The position numbers were made by a program, and so were the translations under genes. Shown here piece after piece: positions 60,837 through 64,000 of a stretch of DNA of 64,000 bases. The notes beneath the pieces are model-generated. The model searched no databases. It was not told where the DNA came from and saw only the letters and a program-made list of their open reading frames with translations. The first letter of the stretch is position 1, and each line of letters begins with the position of its first letter. The DNA is from Planctomycetes bacterium syqfu (lineage in GTDB: Bacteria; Planctomycetota; Phycisphaerae; Phycisphaerales; Phycisphaeraceae): contig CP087563.1 of NCBI GenBank assembly GCA_020974905.1, forward strand, positions 2,728,001-2,792,000, given 5' to 3'.

Positions 60837-62615
60837 ATGCCCAGCACACAATGCAAAACAGACGATCCACGTCATGCCAGCCAAGGCCTGCCCATTGGAC
60901 AACATGGCTATGCTGATCAACCCAATCTCGTTCAAACGGATGACGGTGCGTGGTTATGTGTGATGACAGTAGGTGCAGGTGAAGAAGGCGAAGCGGGACA
61001 ACATATCATTTCCACTCGCAGTATGGATCAAGGTCAAACGTGGTCAACACCTGTTCAAATCGAACCCCCAACCGGACCCGAAGCATCCTGGGCGGTCGCA
61101 TGCAAAACACCGAGCGGGCGCATCTTTGTTTTCTATGTCTACAACGCGGACAATCTGCGAACCATTGTAGCAGACAAAGATGCTTATCCCGAGGGCTTTA
61201 CCACGCGCGTTGATTCACTGGGCTATTATGTCTATCGCTGGTCTGACGATCATGGGCGAAGCTGGTCTGACCAACGTATCACCATCCCCGTACGCGAATC
61301 AGCCATTGATCGCACCAATACCATGCAAGGTAAAGTGCGTTTTTTCTGGAATGTCAGTTCGCCGCAATTGATCTATCAGCAGCAAAGCCTCATCGTCCCA
61401 TTGCATAAAGTCGGTGGGTTTGGCAGCGGATTTTTTACACGTTCAGAAGGCTGGTTCGTACGTAGCGATGACCTGTTACAACTGGACGACCCGGCACAAG
61501 CCACGTGGCAAACCTTGCCAGATTGTGACACAGGCTTGCGGTCACCCGATGGCCCGATTGCTGAGGAACAATGCTTGACAGTGCTATCCGATGGGAGTTT
61601 ATTCTGCACCTATCGCACGATTGATGGGTATGCCTGCCATGCCTACAGCCGCGATGGCGGACACACATGGACCGACTCAGCATATATGACGGATCGGCCC
61701 GGTGGTCGAAAAATCAAGCATCCTCGCGCAGCAAACTTTGTCTGGCAGGTTCAACCAGGTCTCTATCTTTACTGGTATCACAACCACGGCAAATCATTTC
61801 ACGGACAGTACTGGGATGCATACTGCAATCGCAATCCGGTATGGATTCGCTTCGGCAGGGAAGTCAAGACCAAAGATGGCAACGTACTCCATTGGTCGGA
61901 GCCGGAAGTCCTGCTCTATGACGAACATTATCAGCAGCACCGATTTTCCTATCCCGACTTGATTGTTGAGGACGACACATGGTTTATCTCCGAAACACAA
62001 AAATCCATCGGTCGTATCCACCCAATCCCAAAAGCATTGCAGGAGATCGGTAAAATCTGGGCAGGATTGAGTCAACCGATTTCACGGGCAACTCTGCTCA
62101 ATGAGGGAGTGTTATCTATCGCATCTGTTGGGGATGAAGTGCAAATTGCTTTACCTTCATTGCCTTTATTTAATCAAACGACAGCCGATTCATTACCGGG
62201 ATTGACACTGCAATTGCAGATTCAAAACTGCGTACCCCACACACTCCTTGATAATCGTGACGACTCAGGCAAAGGCATCGCACTTCATATCACAGAGCAA
62301 GATACAGCACGTTTCATCATGTCCGATGGTAAACACACATGCCAATGGGAGTCTGATCCGCTGCCTGATACTTGCCCTCTTATGCTAGGTGTCATCGTTG
62401 ATGCAGGTCCAAAGATCATCAGCTTTGTGGTCAATGGTCAATTCAATGACGGCGGCACAGATCGCCAGTTTGGTTGGGGGCGATTCGATTCCGAGTTAAC
62501 TGATATCAACAGCCAGCAACCTGTAGAACTCAGCCCCCATATCAACCACCTGCACCTGTTTAATCGCCCCCTGCTACACAATGAACTAGCTATTCTGCAA
62601 GATCAAAGTGCTTGA
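60837..62615 (+). CDS. Sialidase-like beta-propeller protein with LamG-like C-terminus
   Basis: About 592 residues. A six-bladed propeller with Asp boxes (S-x-D-x-G-x-T-W): STRSMDQGQTWS, YRWSDDHGRSWSD and YSRDGGHTWTD. Catalytic arginines may be in ADQPNLV/SWAVACK surroundings but are not certain. The C-terminal 150 residues (FNDGGTDRQFGWGRFDSELT) look like a laminin G/ConA-like sandwich. No signal peptide, so it may be cytoplasmic. Sialidase family does not prove sialic acid as substrate. The start at 60837 is preferred over 60813. Coupled to the isomerase. Confidence 0.82.
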   Translation: MPSTQCKTDDPRHASQGLPIGQHGYADQPNLVQTDDGAWLCVMTVGAGEEGEAGQHIISTRSMDQGQTWSTPVQIEPPTGPEASWAVACKTPSGRIFVFYVYNADNLRTIVADKDAYPEGFTTRVDSLGYYVYRWSDDHGRSWSDQRITIPVRESAIDRTNTMQGKVRFFWNVSSPQLIYQQQSLIVPLHKVGGFGSGFFTRSEGWFVRSDDLLQLDDPAQATWQTLPDCDTGLRSPDGPIAEEQCLTVLSDGSLFCTYRTIDGYACHAYSRDGGHTWTDSAYMTDRPGGRKIKHPRAANFVWQVQPGLYLYWYHNHGKSFHGQYWDAYCNRNPVWIRFGREVKTKDGNVLHWSEPEVLLYDEHYQQHRFSYPDLIVEDDTWFISETQKSIGRIHPIPKALQEIGKIWAGLSQPISRATLLNEGVLSIASVGDEVQIALPSLPLFNQTTADSLPGLTLQLQIQNCVPHTLLDNRDDSGKGIALHITEQDTARFIMSDGKHTCQWESDPLPDTCPLMLGVIVDAGPKIISFVVNGQFNDGGTDRQFGWGRFDSELTDINSQQPVELSPHINHLHLFNRPLLHNELAILQDQSA

Positions 62616-62657
62616 GAATATCATGTAATATTTGCTACAGATGATCGCTACACGTTC

Positions 62658-64000
62658 CTAACGTGTTGATTCTATGGAATAGGTCAATTCGCCCATATCC
62701 CAACAACGCAATGAATCAATGGTGAACTTCGTCGCGCTGAGTAATGAGACATGTAAACAATCCAAGCTTGTGGGGTAGACACGTTGTGACATGGCGTTTC
62801 TGCCGTTGGCAAAGATTTCGATGACCGAGCAATCCACAAACACACGCAAGTGTAATTTTTCGCCTTCATGTAAGGTGAATGGAGCTTTCTGGAAAGGCGT
62901 GTTCTCTTGTTGAAGCGAGATCCCGGGCAATTGGCAAATGGTATTCGAATTATAGACATCCTTACGCGATCCCATGCGACTGCTGTCAATGCCCCAGATA
63001 CCGGCTTGGGGATCGATGATGATCTGTGCGTACTCCCTGGAATCTGATGATTCAAGAACACGCAGCACAATCTTGTCGCTCATTTCAGAGATAACCATTT
63101 CCAATTCAAATGCATTGCTTGTGATGTCAGGTAATCTCATCGGTTTTGAATCACCAGCCAGTTCGATTGCATCAAAGCAGGTTTCATGGCCACGCAGTTG
63201 TTTGTATTGCTCAGGAATCTCCCAGTGAACCTTCCCACTTTCTGCATCCAGGGACATGACGCGCGGCAGAGCCATGATCTGGTTTCCAGACTGCGGTGCA
63301 GCATCCAATTGTTGATCTGTCATCCAAAACCAAACAATTCGACGCCCCTGATCATCCAGACAACTTTCCGGTGCGAAAAGCGATCCTCCGGGATGGTTCA
63401 AACGATGATGAGACTGTGGCACAAACGTCCCCGCAATATAATCACCAAGATAGTACCGGGCACCATACAGATGACTGATTCCCATCAGGACATAACGATC
63501 TTCCAACTTAAAAAAATCGGGACAAGCCATATCTTCACAGGGTTCGGTCCACTTATCATTGGGCATATAAAATGGCCGTAGGTACTCCCAATGCACAAGG
63601 TCATCCGAGCGAAACATGTATGCCGTATCACGCTGTAAAAAAGGTTTGGCGCGGGAACCGAATATTGCGACATAATGATCAGCTTCGCGCCAGACATGAG
63701 GATCAAACACATGATAAACCTGATCCTGTGGCTTGCCGATCGTTTCCGGAACAACCGGATTGTGTGCCGATTTTTTCCAGCGAATCAAATCGTCGTCTTG
63801 TGCGGTGGCAATACAACAACCACTACCAACACCGTGATACACCAATGTCGGCCGACCGTGTTTATCAATCAATGCACAACCGCTGAAGATACCAACTTCA
63901 GGACTCTGATCATCAGGAACCAATGCTGGAGGATGAATGACCCATTCAAGCATATCCACACTGGAAGCGTGCCCCCAACAGTTACCCCGATGTGGTAGTT
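62658..64000 (-). CDS. GH32 family beta-fructosidase-like enzyme (5' end beyond window)
   Basis: 447 codons open to the window end. The first residues, RGNCWGHASSVDMLEWVIHP, match the GH32 WGHAxSxDLxxW block, so the real start and the WMNDPNG nucleophile lie upstream; a GTG at 63959 is therefore internal. Five-bladed propeller: VFDPHVWREADHYVAIFGSR (the DP transition-state residue) and CEDMACPDFFKLEDRYVL. At the place of the usual EC acid/base the sequence has AC; a Glu three residues earlier could take over. C-terminal beta sandwich LHLRVFVDCSVIEIFANGRN is the GH32 signature. Confidence 0.9.
   Translation of the reverse strand, partial: LPHRGNCWGHASSVDMLEWVIHPPALVPDDQSPEVGIFSGCALIDKHGRPTLVYHGVGSGCCIATAQDDDLIRWKKSAHNPVVPETIGKPQDQVYHVFDPHVWREADHYVAIFGSRAKPFLQRDTAYMFRSDDLVHWEYLRPFYMPNDKWTEPCEDMACPDFFKLEDRYVLMGISHLYGARYYLGDYIAGTFVPQSHHRLNHPGGSLFAPESCLDDQGRRIVWFWMTDQQLDAAPQSGNQIMALPRVMSLDAESGKVHWEIPEQYKQLRGHETCFDAIELAGDSKPMRLPDITSNAFELEMVISEMSDKIVLRVLESSDSREYAQIIIDPQAGIWGIDSSRMGSRKDVYNSNTICQLPGISLQQENTPFQKAPFTLHEGEKLHLRVFVDCSVIEIFANGRNAMSQRVYPTSLDCLHVSLLSATKFTIDSLRCWDMGELTYSIESTR

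Overview
The window looks like a chromosomal segment of a PVC-superphylum bacterium, most likely a planctomycete of the Phycisphaerae type or a close relative. The signs are single-gene pseudopilins with the [13 protein letters not shown] prepilin signature and an H-X9-DG-like tail, placed next to GntR/LacI-type regulators, and many secreted sulfatase, lyase and glycosidase genes. This assignment is inference; no rRNA or other phylogenetic marker is present.

Layout. (1) 1-9.98 kb: a sugar-responsive region with a truncated LacI regulator and its palindromic operator, a 3' half of tRNA-Gly(GCC) that looks like an attachment-site scar, a sulfatase, a secreted TIM-barrel-like protein, a very large secreted polysaccharide-lyase-like protein, a pseudopilin, a divergent GntR regulator with a sugar-binding domain, and a small winged-helix protein. 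(2) 10.1-17.1 kb: an AT-rich defence island. It holds an overcoming-lysogenization-defect-like ATPase coupled to a TOPRIM-like protein, and an Mrr-type nuclease fused to a STAND ATPase. After these come four small minus-strand accessory genes (HNH nuclease, PD-(D/E)XK-like protein and its small partner, one unknown), three of which follow a shared 25-40 bp repeat. (3) 17.2-53.5 kb: a tailed-phage prophage, almost all on the minus strand. It reads from an early module at the right (RecE-like exonuclease, RecA-like ATPase, DUF669 protein, RusA resolvase, ParB-like proteins, helicase, primase/helicase, methyltransferases) through terminase, portal, capsid and tail genes to an excisionase-like HTH and a tyrosine integrase at the left. 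A four-gene plus-strand cluster sits in the middle, and a sigma-like regulator and a response regulator lie at the right end. (4) 53.8-64 kb: a second carbohydrate region with two clan GH-A type glycosidases, a pseudopilin, an FCD-GntR regulator divergent from a D-lyxose isomerase and a sialidase-like protein, and a GH32 enzyme running off the window.

The most unusual part is the prophage. Three self-splicing invaders sit in three core genes. A group II intron with a reverse transcriptase splits the tail-tube gene in frame. A LAGLIDADG intein that appears to be of class 3 (Ala1 with a W-C-T triad) sits in the terminase P-loop, and a second, class 1 intein sits in the P-loop of a superfamily 2 helicase. 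The capsid gene is a protease-capsid fusion with a strong internal Shine-Dalgarno and ATG. A 61-bp promoter-like block is shared by the early and the structural operons, and a 31-bp near-perfect palindrome lies inside a ParB-like gene.

The sugar genes probably act together on a sulfated, arabinose/fructose-containing heteropolysaccharide: secreted enzymes and sulfatase cut the polymer, and the lyxose isomerase feeds pentose into central metabolism under GntR/LacI control. All functional calls are from sequence inspection alone, without database searches.
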